Counted from the first letter of the stretch, positions 1 to 35,300 are shown. The stretch is 64,000 bases of DNA from Tubiluchus corallicola (GCA_030141605.1 JAQGDQ010000145.1:290001-354000); one strand, 5' to 3'. Numbers and translations: made by a program. The notes: a model not told the origin generated them from the sequence alone.

Positions 1-1500
1 TTGCTGTAACCGATGTTAGTAAATAGAGAACAGTTCCGTAAGTTTCAATAAGAAGAAGAACAACAAAATTTATAGGGGCTTGTTAGGTACTAAATTTGAA
101 ACGACATAATTTATTTGCTTTGAATTTTGATCTTAAAATTTTTTGTTGTATTTAGGTATATTTGCCAAAAAAATTAGTTTTCAAGGTAAATCATGAACTT
201 TTAATCTGCTACACTAAATTGCTTGAAAATTTGCAAAAGCACCAATAGACTGCATGGCTCACCATCATCGTGCGTGCCAGCGCCACCTATCAAGGCACCT
301 TGTCCAAATTATTATTACTCATAAAAGTTCATGGGTAGTTGACGAGATTCTTAACAGTCAGTAGCACACAATCAAAGATCGATCAGGTATAGGACCAATT
401 CATATTTACAAGAAAAAGCCATTAATATGCATAATCAAGACCTTGCTCGCGATTTTATAACAGCAAATTTTCGTGGAAGCATTTTGTTTTACCTTTGCTG
501 TATGGAGTAGAAAAATAAAGAGGCAGGCAGAAAGGCAAAAGCAGGAGCGCAATGATTGAATTCTGAGGCGGAAAATCGAGAGCGTTTATTGCCTAAATAT
601 AGCCACAACTTTAACATTTTTGTGATTTTAACACTTTCAGTACAGCAAAAGCATCAACACCCATTTGGCATTGATTACATGTTACATATTTTCTAGGATT
701 TCATAACTCAAATTATTTTAATTGTATAGCTTAGTGTAATTTTTAACGTTCTTTTGTTTTTGTATATATGTTGAAACGAAAGACTGTTAAAATCGTTACA
801 ATTACAAACATTAATTTCATGACTTATTATAGCTCTTTATTATTTATGCCGGTTTGGTTACGAGTTACGACTGCTTATAGGATGCTGTATATATACCAAG
901 CATGTTTTAACTGTGCGGTGTATTTTTTGTGTTCAAATTAAAGATGAAGTAAGAGAAAATTACAAAAATGTCATGCGAGCTAAAGTTAAACATAAGGTAA
1001 CGACCGAATTTGTACGTCTTTAGATGTGTTTTGAAGCTGTATCAAAAGAACAGATATTGTTAAACTTTGAATGTTTTTGAAGACTACGTAACTTACGTTA
1101 TAGGAAGCAATACGTAAGCATCCATATACGTCTTATGCATTCGCCATATTACGTAATATTCACATGTAAACGAAGTGAAACAGTTTCCATGTTAAAAGCG
1201 GCATGCACCTTAAGAAACTTTGCAATTTTTTCTGTAAAAAAGTTTTATGCCAAAATGAGAATTAAAGAGATTACTCTTAATTTTCAAACTTCTATAAACT
1301 ATTACTGAGGAAAGTAAAAGCTAAGTTCGAACCATCAACTAACAGTCTAACACTCAAATAGCTAATAGAAGAAAACCTTTTTGTTTATAAACACTAACTT
1401 ACGTTTACAGGTTTCAACAACACTAAGATACGGACACGTAATTTTCTTACCCTTTCACAGGATTTTTTTGCGTCTGAAAACAGTGCATGCTCAATACATA
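1..1500. other. gene-free AT-rich sequence
   Basis: No reading frame with recognisable protein similarity and no convincing splice-bounded exon was seen on either strand. The sequence is AT-rich single-copy-looking DNA that leads into the tail of the SINE described next. A diverged repeat cannot be excluded by eye. Confidence 0.5.
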
Positions 1501-1505
1501 TTTTG

Positions 1506-1543
<38 letters not shown>

Positions 1544-1752
1544 CAACAACAACAACAACAACAACAATAATAATAATAATAATAACATAGTTTAGGTCTA
1601 ACGACTTAAGTAACTCAATACTTATTTCCTGGTGCTTGGTCGAAGGATCATTTTTTTAAGTCTTTGTTATGACTCGGCCGTGTGTTGAACTCGCGACCTA
1701 CCAGGCGGGAAGCGATCACACTATCATTGGGCTACGCCGCCCGGTTGGTATA
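1506..1752 (-). mobile_element. tRNA-derived SINE with (TTG)n(TTA)n tail
   Basis: On the minus strand, 1747 down to about 1670 reads like a degenerate tRNA. There is a box-A-like stretch (TAGCCCAATGATAG), a CTTCCCGCC anticodon-arm-like segment resembling tRNA-Gly(CCC), and a box-B-like GCGAGTTCAACAC. About 80 bp of tRNA-unrelated sequence follows, then a 3' tail of TTG and TTA triplets (plus strand: AAT/AAC runs at 1508-1587). The order tRNA head, body, simple-repeat tail is the standard SINE layout. The short reading frames that overlap the tail on both strands are repeat artefacts. Confidence 0.6.
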
Positions 1753-3274
1753 TGCAAAGTATGATGTGTACTCGTCTGTTTTATTATTGAACGTATCTAA
1801 ATCCTGTAGAACATTGCACCTGCTTACAATGTGTTGGAGTGTAACTACATACGTTTTAATTTCTTCCTACTCTAAAACATAGTCTAGGTTATAATTATAT
1901 AGACGTTAAGTTATTTTGACAATTCCATAATTTGCACAACGATACAATAAGAATCTGTGTAGAGACAGTGAGACTCTGTATCGTCAAACAGACACTGAAG
2001 TCAACGTGCCCGTCAGTTGGATAAAGAGCAGGAAATAATTTAGAAATTTGACGCGGATGCTTTCTATCCCATTCGATGTCTTGGTTGAACTGTAACCCGA
2101 GCCAAGCTGTGCCGTTTGCCTGGCCTGGAACTCGATGAAATTAGTTGCCCGGATCATGCTGTTTACATTGGTATAATGTAAAATAAAAATGAGTCAGGCA
2201 AAGTGAAAAGAGAATTCACACAAAAATACCAGGGGTGGAAATTCGTAACCGTAAAATTTTAAGGACGAGCAAAAGGAAATTTGAAAGAATGAGGCGATTG
2301 GAATAAAAGAAATAAAAAATGATTAATGCTGCTATAGCAGAATACTATACACTAATAAAAACAGCTAGCAATAAAAATTTGTTTAACAACGCAGAAAAAC
2401 GTTTTGCTCGTTTTTTTATAAATGCAGAACAGTAAACACTTTTTTCGAAAAAGTTAACGGAGCTGACGGAAACATTAAGGATACTAGCTCAAATCCAAAT
2501 CTGGACATAATTTTATACTAAAACCGAAACTGTATTAATTCGCGAGCTGGTATGTAAGTATTAATCTTATATATTTAAATTGACACCGTCTGGGCCTACA
2601 CCTACCTACGTTACATACAATTTTGCTCCTCAGTATTTAGTGTTTTTGCACTTCGTGCACGCCTTATAATATGTAGGCTTTGCTAGTTAACTCCACTGAG
2701 TAGCTGCACGGTATAATGACGTAGTAAATGAATCGACGAAGTTGTTTGTAAAGCGTCTGCATTTTGCCTATTATGCAGAAGCTTGGTAAATTAGCCTGGC
2801 TTCCCCTAGGCGGCGCTGCAGGGCACATGGTCAAAATAAATACAATCAATGAAGCGTTATTGGCTTAGCTCTTTGAAACTACGTAACAAGGTAAATGGCG
2901 TGTTCATTATCACGTAAATAAGAAATTTTTAACTAAGCAAACCTATAAGAACCACAGTAGATTTGGGCTTAGTTTGTAGCACTGAAAAATCGTACTTTTT
3001 ATACAAAGCAGCGTTCGGCAAAGGCACAATCTTTCAACTCTAAAAATGCCAACAGTAGGAAAGTAATGCATGAAAAGACCATTAAAAAAGGGGAAAGAGA
3101 GGGTAAAATTTTAAAAGGTTTTAAATCCTTAACAATGCTTTACGCCACATTTGAAATTTAACTTTTACTGGCGAGTATATGAAATATTAAATTTAGTTTA
3201 TAACAGAAATTGATGAAATGTTAACGTCAATTGATAAACAGCATCAAAACAAGAATTAAAGCACATAATGTTAT

Positions 3275-3760
3275 TTTGTCGTGACTAGGGGGAGAAAAGG
3301 CAATTATAAGTATGTCCCAAAAAAACTTTCCGTACAAAGTTATATTACTTAGCACTACGCTTAACTGTTTAAAAGACTTTTGCAACTCAAACAGAAAGTT
3401 CTTGGTAATTTAAACTGGCAAAACGTCACTGGCTCCCAGTGTGCACCACTGACTCAGCAAGAACATTTTTAGTCTGACTGACATGATAAAGTAATTTTTA
3501 TTTTTGCTTAGTTGATGAATAAATAAAAATGAACAAAATCTGAAATCTGTGAAGAGTGTGAATTTTCTGATTATCTTTTCAAACTTTACGCAATATTATT
3601 TAAACTGGTTTCAAACGGGCAACTGTCAAAATGGCTGAGCCCAACGGTCGTCAGAGAGTTTAAATTTTCAAATTTTACGCAGCTGCTAATATAAGAGGTC
3701 TGTGCGCAATAAGGTAGTATGCAGGTGATACAAAATCTCAAAGCACTTTTTAGTTTTATG
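3275..3760 (+). repeat. dispersed repeat family B, copy 1
   Basis: This ~480-bp segment shares several blocks with 30575-30995 (same strand) and 23862-24310 (opposite strand). Shared blocks include CCAGTGTGCACC(A/G)CTGA, the A-rich GACAA/TGATAAAGTAATTT block, CAAACTTTACGCA, CAAAATGGCTG, and a block of the form 'GCAATAAG.(T/C)AG.ATG.A.GTG.TA'. The copies are diverged, consistent with an old non-autonomous element. No coding potential was found. Confidence 0.65.
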
Positions 3761-5037
3761 AAAGTAAAGGGGGTTTTCTTGTCCTTGAAATAACCTGCAA
3801 AAGATATGTTAGGAACAACAACAAGTTAGTAACAGAAGTAGAAAGAAAGAAATATGATTAGAAAATACAAATTATTATTAATGCGCATCAAGACGAAATG
3901 TGAAATACGAAAATACGTGAAATACAACACTACCATGCTGGAAACAAATTGTTAGCAACTCCAAGAAATTTTTAATATCAATATGAAAATGCGGCATTTA
4001 ATACGTAAGTCAAACTACCTTTAAAATTTTAAATTTAAATAAGATTGTTCACTACTTAGGAACACTTACGAATGTAGCCACAAGTCCAATTTTGTGGGCG
4101 TATAAAACTTGCTTTACTAAAATAAACAATGTTACTTTCACATTACTAAACCAGCTTTCACTGCTATAAAATAAAGGTTGGGAAGCAAGTTATTTTCATT
4201 AACCTTACTTCAAAGAAATTCTTCCCCACATAAGCGTCCAAGCAATGGCTTTTAAGAAAATGAGCGCTAACACGATTCAAATAATAAGATTTTTCAGATT
4301 GTTATTTGATACTCACAAAGGTAAACTGACAGTATTAAATGGGAAAAAGCTGTTGTCTCAGAACTGCAGCTAAATTACTTACAATAGTTTGGTTTTTGCT
4401 GTTTGTCAAAATTTGCGTTTCCTGTATGCAGGAAGCGAGGCAACATTTCTAGTCGTTAACATTGACATTTCACTCGATTTAGATCATTTTAACAACATTT
4501 CTACAGAACTCCTACTTCAGAGATTATGGTCTTTTTATGACACATTTAACTTCCAAAGTGATCTAAACCGTACACTTAGGGAAAGTTCTTTTTCAAGCTT
4601 TTTCTACGAGCTGCAAACTAAGTTCTTCCGCTTCCTTGTCACAACGTGTTTTTAACAATGTGCAATAAGCTCATTCTACATATTATGTCAGTTCATTTGA
4701 AGTAGAACGAGAAAGCACGTGCGTGTGGCTACATATATGTGCATTGCTAAAATATGACTGTCTAATAATAACTCAAAAAACTTTCTTGCTTGGTAATAAC
4801 AAATTTTGATTGGAAGTGAATTAAAATTAATATTAAAATTTATCTTGACTCTCAACCGGACTTGCTATTACATTACCTTCATCAATGTTGCTGCTCAACA
4901 TACTGCTATCAACAATTTTATATAGTTGTACCAGCTCGTCAGTAACCGTAGTTGTTGTTACCTACCATTGTGATAGTATTAACACCATTGCTGCTTCACT
5001 AACATAGCTGTCATTGTTGCTGTCAACATCATAATAT

Positions 5038-5070
5038 TCATCATCATCATCATCATCATAATCATCATCA
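5038..5070. repeat. (ATC)n microsatellite
   Basis: Short ATC triplet run with one interruption in otherwise unremarkable gene-free DNA between 3.8 and 6.1 kb. No coding context. Confidence 0.7.
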
Positions 5071-6103
5071 ACGTCGGAAACATTAGTTTACTGCCGTGGC
5101 GGTTGACTTTTAAAAATCTGTTCTTCTACTTCTTTGCACCATCTTGTACTGTTTTATCTTTAATTTATGTTTTACTTCAGGTCGCAGTATTTCTAGTGGC
5201 CTTGAAAGCTAGATATAATTGGTATTGACAAGTATGTATATATTACGTATACGTATACGTATTATGTGTACGTACATGAATATGAAATTAGCGAATACAT
5301 GATACGACTTGCGAGGAGCCGCAGTATTTTTCTGGGGACGCCTCATTGGGTAAGGATTCATTTATATTTGACCTCGCATTTCAAAATTCAAGCCATTTTC
5401 CCCGACTCATATAAGTAAACAAGTAAGCAAAAATTTATTTTCAATCGATTATTTACATAAAGGCACTAGCCATAACGCTCTTTATTAGGGATTCCATCAT
5501 ATTATCCTATTATCATATTATCCTGGGATTCCAACTTAACTCCTTTATTAGCCATGAGTTCCTAAACTGTTATTGTACTAAATTTCCGACTGACGGTCAT
5601 AAAATTCATACGGGTCGCATTATTTTGAAGCAACGTTGAAGCTTCATTGGACTGTATAGTTTCCTTGTAGAGTTCACGTTGTTGAGGTGTTATTCGAGGT
5701 GCAGAGTTCACTGGAAACAGTTAATGATGGTCGTGCTGAGTCGAGTTTTGAGAAAACATTATTGTATTACACTATACACTACTTTTAAACATTTTTCGGT
5801 ATAAACTTAGTTAAGTGTTTTATAATGTGGGTCGTTATTTAATAGTATCGTAATTATTGTATTGCTCTTTCGAACATTGTTAAGCACCAACCTATTCCAT
5901 TGACAAACCTGATTGCTGTGAGGGAAACCGCAACATAATTACGTCCTTCTTTGGATAATTAACAAACGTTTCTGTAAAAATTTTCTTTTTTCTTTGCTCT
6001 CTTACTCTTAACGATTTTATTAGAATATTGCGCACAATAATAGATATTTTAGAACGGAGCCTAACGTGAAATTTTAACGTTATTGATTTCAAGTAAACCA
6101 TAT

Positions 6104-7440
6104 CTATCTTTTATTCAAACGTGTGTCAGAAACAAACTCGTGAATAAAAGGACCAAGCTCATGAGCTTCTTCTAGTTCTCGCACTGTCCTATGATGCTCG
6201 TGATCTCGCTTTTCAATACGCATCGCGACAACGAACAACAAGCTAGCTATGCAACTAAGTACACCAAAAGTCAAAAATCCATTGTTGTAGTTTCCAGTTC
6301 TGTCAAACGTCCATGCGGCAGTTGGACTACCTATTAATCCGCCTAGCCCCATTGCCAACATCTGAAAACTATACGCGGGAAGAAAACGTTCCAATCCAAA
6401 CATCTCTATCGTCAACGTGGGATGAAGGGCTACCTTTACTCCATAAGACATCCCATATACACCCATTAGAATGTGAAAGCAAGAGAGACGTGTAGATATA
6501 GGCATATAAGCACCTGAGAGACGCCTTGTACAAAACCTCCTACAGCATATACCCATCGTAATGTATTAGACGTAGGCCCTAAAAACGCGACCATCAAACG
6601 GATGGCAGCAGTGCATGCACCCATGGTGGTCACTGTCCAGGCTGCTTGGGTTCGATTGATTCCGTTGGACACAGCAACATCTACTGCTAAACCAAACACA
6701 ACTATGAGTGCTGCTAGCCAAAGGAAACTGTTAATCGTGTAAAGACAAAGTTTTGGATCTTTAAATAGATGGAAAGCTAGCACATTTCTAATATCGACAG
6801 TTTCCTTGGGTTGATTTGGACTGATAGGAGCGCTAAGAGCTCCTGCCACAATAACCTGCGATGTTATACTTGCCAACAACAACATAGTTCCCCGCCATGC
6901 AAACTGTTCTATAAAAAAATTTGTCAAAGGACCAGAAAACATAACACCAACTGCGCCAATGCAGAAAGTCAGAGCATTCATTTGACCACGCCTTCTCTCA
7001 AAATAAATTCCAAGCGAGTACAGTGCGGGTAGATGTGACATCCCCAAACCTATTCCTGTCACAATTCCAAAAGAGACGAATAAAAAGTATTCGTTAGTAG
7101 CAAAATAAGACAAGAATTGTCCAAGAGTAGCAACAGTGCCTCCTAACATTATTGTCTTCCTGACTCCCAGACGTTGTGTCATCAGGTTGCTAAAAGGTCC
7201 AATTAAGAAAATCGTAGCTGATAAGCACGATCCTATCCAGGCAATAACGCTTTTCTTGGCACCAAAATATTCATACAGTTCAACAAATAGTACACTAAAC
7301 ACATTCAGCATGAACAATTGCACAGTTACTTGTACAGTTGTAGCAAACATGATAGTCCAAGCATAACCTTGATCAATATTTTTCTGATTGTGTGGATGGT
7401 TATTTGGCACTGGTGTTTTACTTGTCTTTGACTTTGCCAT
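6104..7440 (-). pseudogene. intronless monocarboxylate-transporter-like (SLC16/MFS) gene with a frameshift
   Basis: This is a member of the SLC16 monocarboxylate transporter family, 12-helix plasma-membrane carriers of lactate-like or related small substrates. The start at 7440 is followed by a hydrophilic N-terminus and then the family signature region at residues 23-28 (DQGYAW, a variant of DGGWGW). A run of hydrophobic helices follows, with the 'YFERRRGQMNALTF' loop after helix 4 (residues 147-159) and Arg281 in the expected helix-8 position; the Asp four residues before it in MCT1 is Thr here. The first frame runs to 6466 (324 codons). The conserved continuation (ILMGVYGMSYGV, then ...FGLERF, ...GLIGSPTAAW, ...DRTGNY) lies in the next frame, ending at 6104. 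The change happens around 6465-6500 and equals a lost base or two gained bases. Each side is otherwise free of stops. No intron is seen in about 1.3 kb. It is either a young (retro)pseudogene or a functional gene with a sequencing error; I cannot tell which. The substrate is unknown. Confidence 0.7.
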
Positions 7441-7845
7441 TCTGTAGTTCTGGTGCTTTCTGGATTACGTGTGTGCATAACATAAGTTCCTAATTCAAAC
7501 TGTTCACTGTCACTGCTATAAACATGACCGCTAAAACACATGCACTTACTTTGTACACAAGCACAATTTCTAACCCTGCAAAACTCAGTAAAAGAATGCC
7601 GCCTGTGACCCAAAACAGTATAATCAATTAAAGTTTTAAGGTTAGTCAAGTAGTAACGTTTGATTATAGGTCATGCATAAATTTACCCTTTGCCTTGGAT
7701 TTTGATATGCACTTTTGACTTATTATTGTTATAAGTTTACACAGTAGCAAAACAGAGTTCAAAAAACTGTCTTGTGGAACAGTAAAAAAAGAAGTGCACG
7801 ATGTTTACATATAGAAAGTAATATATAGGCCTATATCTATCTGTA

Positions 7846-7947
7846 TGTGTGTGTGTGTGCGTGCGTGCGTGCGCGCGCGCGTGCGTGTGCGCGTGTGCGC
7901 GCGTGTGTGCGTGCGCGTGCGTGTGCGTGTGCGCGTGCGTGTGTGTT
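7846..7947. repeat. (TG/CG)n alternating purine-pyrimidine tract
   Basis: About 100 bp of strictly alternating TG, CG and GCGC dinucleotides. Such tracts can adopt left-handed Z-DNA under negative supercoiling. It lies upstream (5') of the minus-strand SLC16-like gene. Confidence 0.85.
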
Positions 7948-8159
7948 ACTATATGTCACCTTTGCATATGTTTCAGCGATTTATCACTAGTATCATATAA
8001 GTAGTTCTGAGTAATTGGGCACTTAGCACTATTAGAATGAGATCTCAAACCTATTGTGCAATGTTGAGCCGAAAGCTCGATTAGCAAATTGTATAATCTA
8101 TAATCGCAGCTTCCTAGCTTCAATTTTAGTTAACTCATACCTTCTACCGCATCTTCTGT

Positions 8160-8312
8160 CTTATCATCATTATATGCCCATTACGTCAATTGTAGACATA
8201 GGGCAGGTAGAATTCTAAAATAAAAGAAATCTGCCCCCAAGACAGGTAAACGCAGCAGTGATCCAGCAAGAAGCTATGCCAGTGGTTGGTTAAGACCACA
8301 TTCTGTCTTATT
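8160..8312 (-). mobile_element. SINE-like repeat family C, copy 1
   Basis: This segment shares the order of several blocks with 16620-16790: an ATC-repeat edge, CCATTACG, the block GGGCAGGTAGAATTCTAAAA, TCTGCCC(C/T)CAAGACA(G)GTAAACGCAG and CCAGTGGTT. Because the simple repeat sits at the plus-strand left edge, the element is best read on the minus strand with an (ATG)n-type 3' tail. Confidence 0.6.
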
Positions 8313-8358
8313 AGCTTTTCAATTAATTGTTGTGAACAGCAATATTTTTCTTCTCGTG

Positions 8359-8730
8359 CAGGGCCGGATTTTGGGTCCTTAGACTAATAAAATTATGAGA
8401 ATCCTCAGACGGAGCCACCCTCTAACTCGCCCGCCCTGTCTTGAATGTTTTTTATTCAAGATATACTCTAGCGACATATACATAACTTGAAGTAAACTTA
8501 TTGCAAATTCTTTAAATAAACTAGAATATCTATCTTTTGTTTGTCAATAAAAATATTCTTTAAGAAATACCACTATTTTACTATTTATTGCAAACCAAAT
8601 TAACAATATTTCAACATAACCGTAGTGAAAAAACAGATTTTTTTCCAATTGCTAATAAAACTTAAGGGCCTCCAAACTTGAGAGGCTCTAGGTTGCAGCC
8701 TATACTAGCCTATAGCTTTTTCCGGCTCTG
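8359..8730. mobile_element. hAT-like MITE family A, copy 1
   Basis: 372-bp non-coding element beginning CAGGGCCGGATT and ending TCCGGCTCTG, so the ends are inverted repeats of the hAT type (CAGGG...). It shares extended similarity with 11350-11676 and 31143-31509, including 'ACATAACTTGAAGTAAACTT', 'CTATCTTTTGTTTGTC', 'TTTAAGAAATACCACTATTT' and 'TATACTAGCCTATA'. A clear 8-bp target duplication was not found for this copy. Confidence 0.65.
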
Positions 8731-8739
8731 CGAGTGACT

Positions 8740-10620
8740 ATTGTACTTACTAAGTGTCTTGTTTACCAATGTTCTATAACCTACTACTCTACATTAAATT
8801 TTGATAGCATGTTGTTAAATAAGGTATGAAGATAAAGCAACAAGCATATATTTTGCGTTCCAGCTACAGAACTTTGCTGGAACATTATTATTCTGGCACA
8901 TTTCACTGGCTACCACGGCTACTGTCACATATATCTATCTTTCTACGAATTAATCCGTTTTTATAACGATGAATCTAGGTTCTCCTTACAATACATGCAC
9001 TTCTGGATATAAAACCGCGCATTATCTTTCACGATTCATGCATGGTTATAATAACGCAGAATTTTGCGAATATTTGCTAGCCTAGGAAATCAGACTCCTG
9101 TTCAAATAAATGATCGATTAATTGACTTTGGAAAAGTTTATATATCACCGTTGTAATACCGAAAGTGTGATAGTTCGACAAAACTAAAATTTTTAAAATT
9201 TAATCTCTTGCATAGTTAATTTATGAAGTTGTATTAATAATCAATGCACAGAAATAGACTGTAGAAGGTAAAAAATTATTATTACAGTAATAAGCGTTTA
9301 TTACGTAGCAACTTTTTAACATATCTGCGTCAATCATTTTATACGCTTTCTCATTATACGCAGCATAAATTCAGTGAGCGGTTAGAACACCTTTGGCCTT
9401 ACCTGGGGTAGTGATTTTCCCTCCTTATTAACGTCCATTATGGCTTCTGTGAATGGTAGGAAATCGATGGACCATTGTGTGCGATTCAGGCTCTGCAAGG
9501 CTAAGTGCGTTGTAATGTCGAAAGTTGGATTTGTTTTTCGAAAGTGGTTTGTTGATTGCAAAACGTTACTCCATCGATATTAGAGTATTGAAAAGTTTTC
9601 TCACTACGAAGCTGCTTACTGTATAGCATACATGTAGGTTAAAATGAGAGTCGACAGCGAAATGTCGCTGCATTTTACAAATAAAACTTACGTATGAAAT
9701 ACTGGTCGTCCAGAAAAAAAACTTCAATTCAACTACTAGTCGTAGGTTTTATCTTGTAGAGGCATTAGTAAAAGAAGCCGGTGAAGCCTTGAAGCCTTGG
9801 TTTCTCCTTGTTTCCAATAACTTTTCGTCCAAGACCACCACCTTTTGTCGCTAGGACGTTTTTCTAGACGGCGTTTCTCTAGAATGAACGCCATCTAGAA
9901 AAATGTTAATCATCATCGTCAACAACATCGGCTCGTTACCATCATCCTTTGAATGATTTGGCGTAGTGTTAGAATATTTAGAATATTTGGCTCAGTTATA
10001 AAAGATATTCTTCTTAATTAATTAACTGACTAATTAAAAATTGACTCTAAAATGGTTTGGAGGATTAGACTCCTAGGATTACGTAAGTTATTTATCGGCC
10101 TATCAGGTATCACCTGAGTAGCGGGTAATGTCGTTGCATACCGGTTTGTCAAAACAGAAATAGTAAAATTTACACTTCTGTCAGTGAAGGAAACATGAAG
10201 TAGTCGAGAAAGCAAACGTACACAATTTGCAGTACAAGGCAATCGAGCAACTTTGGTAATGTAGACTGATTTTGGATTCCCTTGTTGTATAGCCTCAAAA
10301 TGACAAGCGTTGTGAGAGGTCAAACTCACGTGAGCCTGTATTAAGAGAGTGAATATTTTTGAAGGCATTCTTACCACTTTTGTAGTGGGCTGTGTAGTTA
10401 CAAAGATAATCTGTTTATAGCACCTACGTACCTTCTAAACTGCAGGAAGTTGAGAACCCAAGTTATGCGCCCATTCCGGGGGGAGTGATGGCGTATCGTT
10501 ATGCGAGTCAGAAGCGATTTAACAGATAAATTAAATAACTTAGTTGTGTGAGAAAGTAATACCGTAGAAGGTGATAAACACCATGTGACTCACACTTTCT
10601 GACAAGTTTAAATTTATTTT
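8740..10620. other. gene-free interval upstream of the monoamine transporter
   Basis: No convincing exon on either strand. The small open frames (for example minus strand 10377-10030) have no recognisable domain, no splice support and average base composition. This interval should contain the promoter and any 5' untranslated exon of the transporter gene, but I see no unambiguous TATA or initiator element. Confidence 0.4.
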
Positions 10621-10653
10621 GATTTTAGAAAAATCGTTCGAATGAGCTGAAAC

Positions 10654-32088
<21,435 letters not shown>

Positions 32089-32308
32089 AAAAGCCGGAGT
32101 ACCAAGTGTGAAATAACTGGATGGACCACAGAAGCATTAATAATAAGCTTTTTCACAGTTCCAGCGATTGATAATAATCGTGAAACGGTCAAGGTCAAAG
32201 GTTAAGTGTACCAGACAACGCATTTGTGTACACTTGATGCGGCCCATGCTATTGTAATAGTAACAGTTTTAAAAAAAAAACGGATGAATGTGTAAACACG
32301 AGTTCAGA

Positions 32309-32314
32309 ATAAAG
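32309..32314 (+). terminator. candidate polyadenylation signal (AATAAA)
   Basis: AATAAA about 220 nt after the transporter stop codon, within CAGAATAAAGAATG. It is the first canonical hexamer I noticed downstream. Position is plausible but unconfirmed. Confidence 0.4.
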
Positions 32315-32319
32315 AATGC

Positions 32320-35300
32320 TCTAAAATATTGAAAACTACAATAGCTTATTTTAAATCAAACCTTAGACTAAATAATAATTACCTCGGATACTCAAATTTC
32401 GTTAAACTTTCAAAGCTACTCGCGGCTCAGTGAATCGGCCGACAAATAGAAGGCGGTATCGTGATAACCACAATCATGAACTGCTGTGTTAGTTTCATGA
32501 CGTCATATAATGTAAAGCCCATTTTTCGTGACATGCATTTAAACAGTACTGTAACACCTATGCAAATGTACTTGACGCGCAAGGAAAACGCCTGCCATTG
32601 CACAACTATGATTAGTTTCTGACGTAAGCAATAGCTGTGTTCGGTTGCCGTTAATTAACTTTCTCAGCTAATTATTCAAATATAAGGAACAATAGTTAAC
32701 ATTTACAGACAAGAAAATGTATATTTTGGACAGTAAATTCAAATGAGATTGAGTCTAAACAATCGACCGGTCTTTCTTTAAACAGCTAGTTAGAAGAACC
32801 TTACCTGGCTCATTTTTTCTTGTTCCCAAGAAAGAACCTGGTAGTAAATCACTCTACGCACAGACTAATGTGTAACTAAGTAAATTCTACACAAACAACT
32901 GAAGTTATTGAACTGATGCGGCAGACGGCTTTGCTTTACACACATGTCACGTGACGGTTGTAGTTAAGACACGTTCCTGTGGTACACTTAACAATTTACC
33001 TACAGCAACTGCGCGTTATTAAGCAGATCTCTAACTGATATTAAACTAAGTCGCAGAGCTTACATGGGTTTTGCTGTAATACAAAATTGGTAAGCCTCAT
33101 TTAAAAAGTAAATGTTTTGTGTGCTCAATGCAACTTTAATATTTTGCTGAATCCTACTGACTACATCATGATCATTCTGTTTGCTACTGATTGAGTTTTG
33201 TAGAAGTGATAACACAATGTATAACAATGTTATTGTCGTATATTAGGAAGCTCTGTTAAAATAGACGCTTAATTAAACGAACGTTTTTAAGACAGCTATC
33301 AACTTCTGATAGTGAAAAAAGTTGCAGACGTTATAAATATAAATGTTATTTATATGAGTTACTGTTACGACACTTATTTATACAAATTATAAAGTCACAT
33401 ACCATCTTTATTTTGTGGCTTGACTTACGTTTGCGCGATAGAGGGCATTGTTTTCCCTGTTGTATTGCAGTGGTGCAATTTGATTTTTTATTTATAGATT
33501 GAACTATGATAAACATTTAATGTAAAACATACCTGATGTAATACCTCATTATTTATCTCTTAGAATATTGAGCGCATGTTATAAATGTCGGTAGACGTGT
33601 TACCATAATTATGTAAAAGCACTTAGATAATACGGCAATTAGTAATTTAGTTTCACGTAATAGTTATACTTATGCACTCTCATAGATATTATTGCATTAT
33701 AAGCATTGTTGAGAGCTTCGGAACTGTGTAACATTATGTAGTTGAGAATTTAAATTTTCGTTGGGACTATAGACCTCGGGCAATAGGCCTGATACATGAA
33801 GTCAATCTTGTTAAAAAAAGCACTATTACTATGGACTTTACGTGTTTTGTATGAATTAAGATGTATTTTAATTCATATTATGCGAGTATTAGAGTCAACG
33901 AATATTTACGATGTCAATAGTGTGTCCCATATATACTGTATTCTACACCAAGCCGAGACTTGTTTAAACTTCGCCCTGTTGGGCCTTATAGATTTAACTT
34001 CCAATATCTCCATTAACTGCAGATGTTAAAAACTACGGAATTGGACATTTCATCTAAATGTTACATTTTTATTTTCATCTTATTTCTTCTAAAACTGCAT
34101 GTTGACTATTTTAGCCGAAATCAACAGAGGACAAGCACTTGTTTAAAACACTCCTCGTTAAGCTTTAAATTTGAAACAACTACGTCAGATTTATTTACCG
34201 AAACAATCGAAAACTGCATGGTGCATTTTGTTCAGCTGTCTAATCACAAAATCCATTCTGATACGTAGACATAGGTTTTTCATTTTTTATATTTCAATGA
34301 AAAATTGCATCGAAACAAGTGTAAAGAAGCAATAAAATCAGAATAGCAGTAGTTTTTGTAGCTATAAATAAAAAAATGTATCATAGCGCACTTTTGCTAG
34401 TATCTGTATAGATGTAACTTATGTAAACAAGACGATATATGAAAATAAACAAGAAAAATGATCGAAACTCTTTAAATAATAATTCCTTGAATATAAACGT
34501 AGCCAAATGCAGCCTAAAAGGTATAGACATTTTGTATATTTTGGGACTTAAAGTGGTTTATTGTTACGAGCATAACGAATAGACCATAGTAACTTGAAAG
34601 CGTCTCGTCAACATAACCTACTCTAAGCTACTAAATGACTTGCATAGTCAGTTTACATATTTGAAAATGTTTGGTAAAAAATGCTACTGCATTGAGTACT
34701 AGTTTAATGACGTTGAAGTTACTGATTGCAGTTATGCTCAGTAAAGTTAAATAATTATTGTGAAGTCTAACCTGATCCACGAATAAAGTGTTTTTCTGTA
34801 CTTACTTAGTGGCCCTGGTGTAAATAGACTCCACAAGTATACTACACTTATATGTATAATGTATAGTAAAAGGGTCGTACTATAGATCGTAATTATTGTA
34901 CTAATCTCATACTTAATTTGTAATATGTTGTACTACAATTAACGTGCATAGTGTACCAGTGTTGTTTTGTGCATGCGCGTAACAGTAGTAACAGGTGCTA
35001 AGTTTAACTTGTTTGTGTTAATGAAGCGAGTAGTCGTGTTATTATTGTTACGTTGTTACACAGTTAAATTGCCGTTTGTATTTTACGTTAAATGCGTCGT
35101 TGTTTACTGTTAAGTTATTGAATAGTTGATAAATAAATTAGAGATAATGTATACAATTTTTCCACATTTTTTATTAATTTTGTTCAGTGCTTCAGCTAAC
35201 AATTAAATACTACTAGCAAACTATTAAGTACTGCGTTGCCAGTGCGCCAAAACTGAAACAACATAGATTGATTATTATACTTACGCCAAAAGCAAACAGA

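Noticed and set aside
4389-4655. 88-codon plus-strand frame
   Set aside because: No ATG start, no recognisable domain, AT-rich composition like its surroundings; probably a chance frame.
7326-7649. 107-codon minus-strand frame overlapping the start of the SLC16-like gene
   Set aside because: It is out of frame with the conserved transporter sequence and has no recognisable domain.
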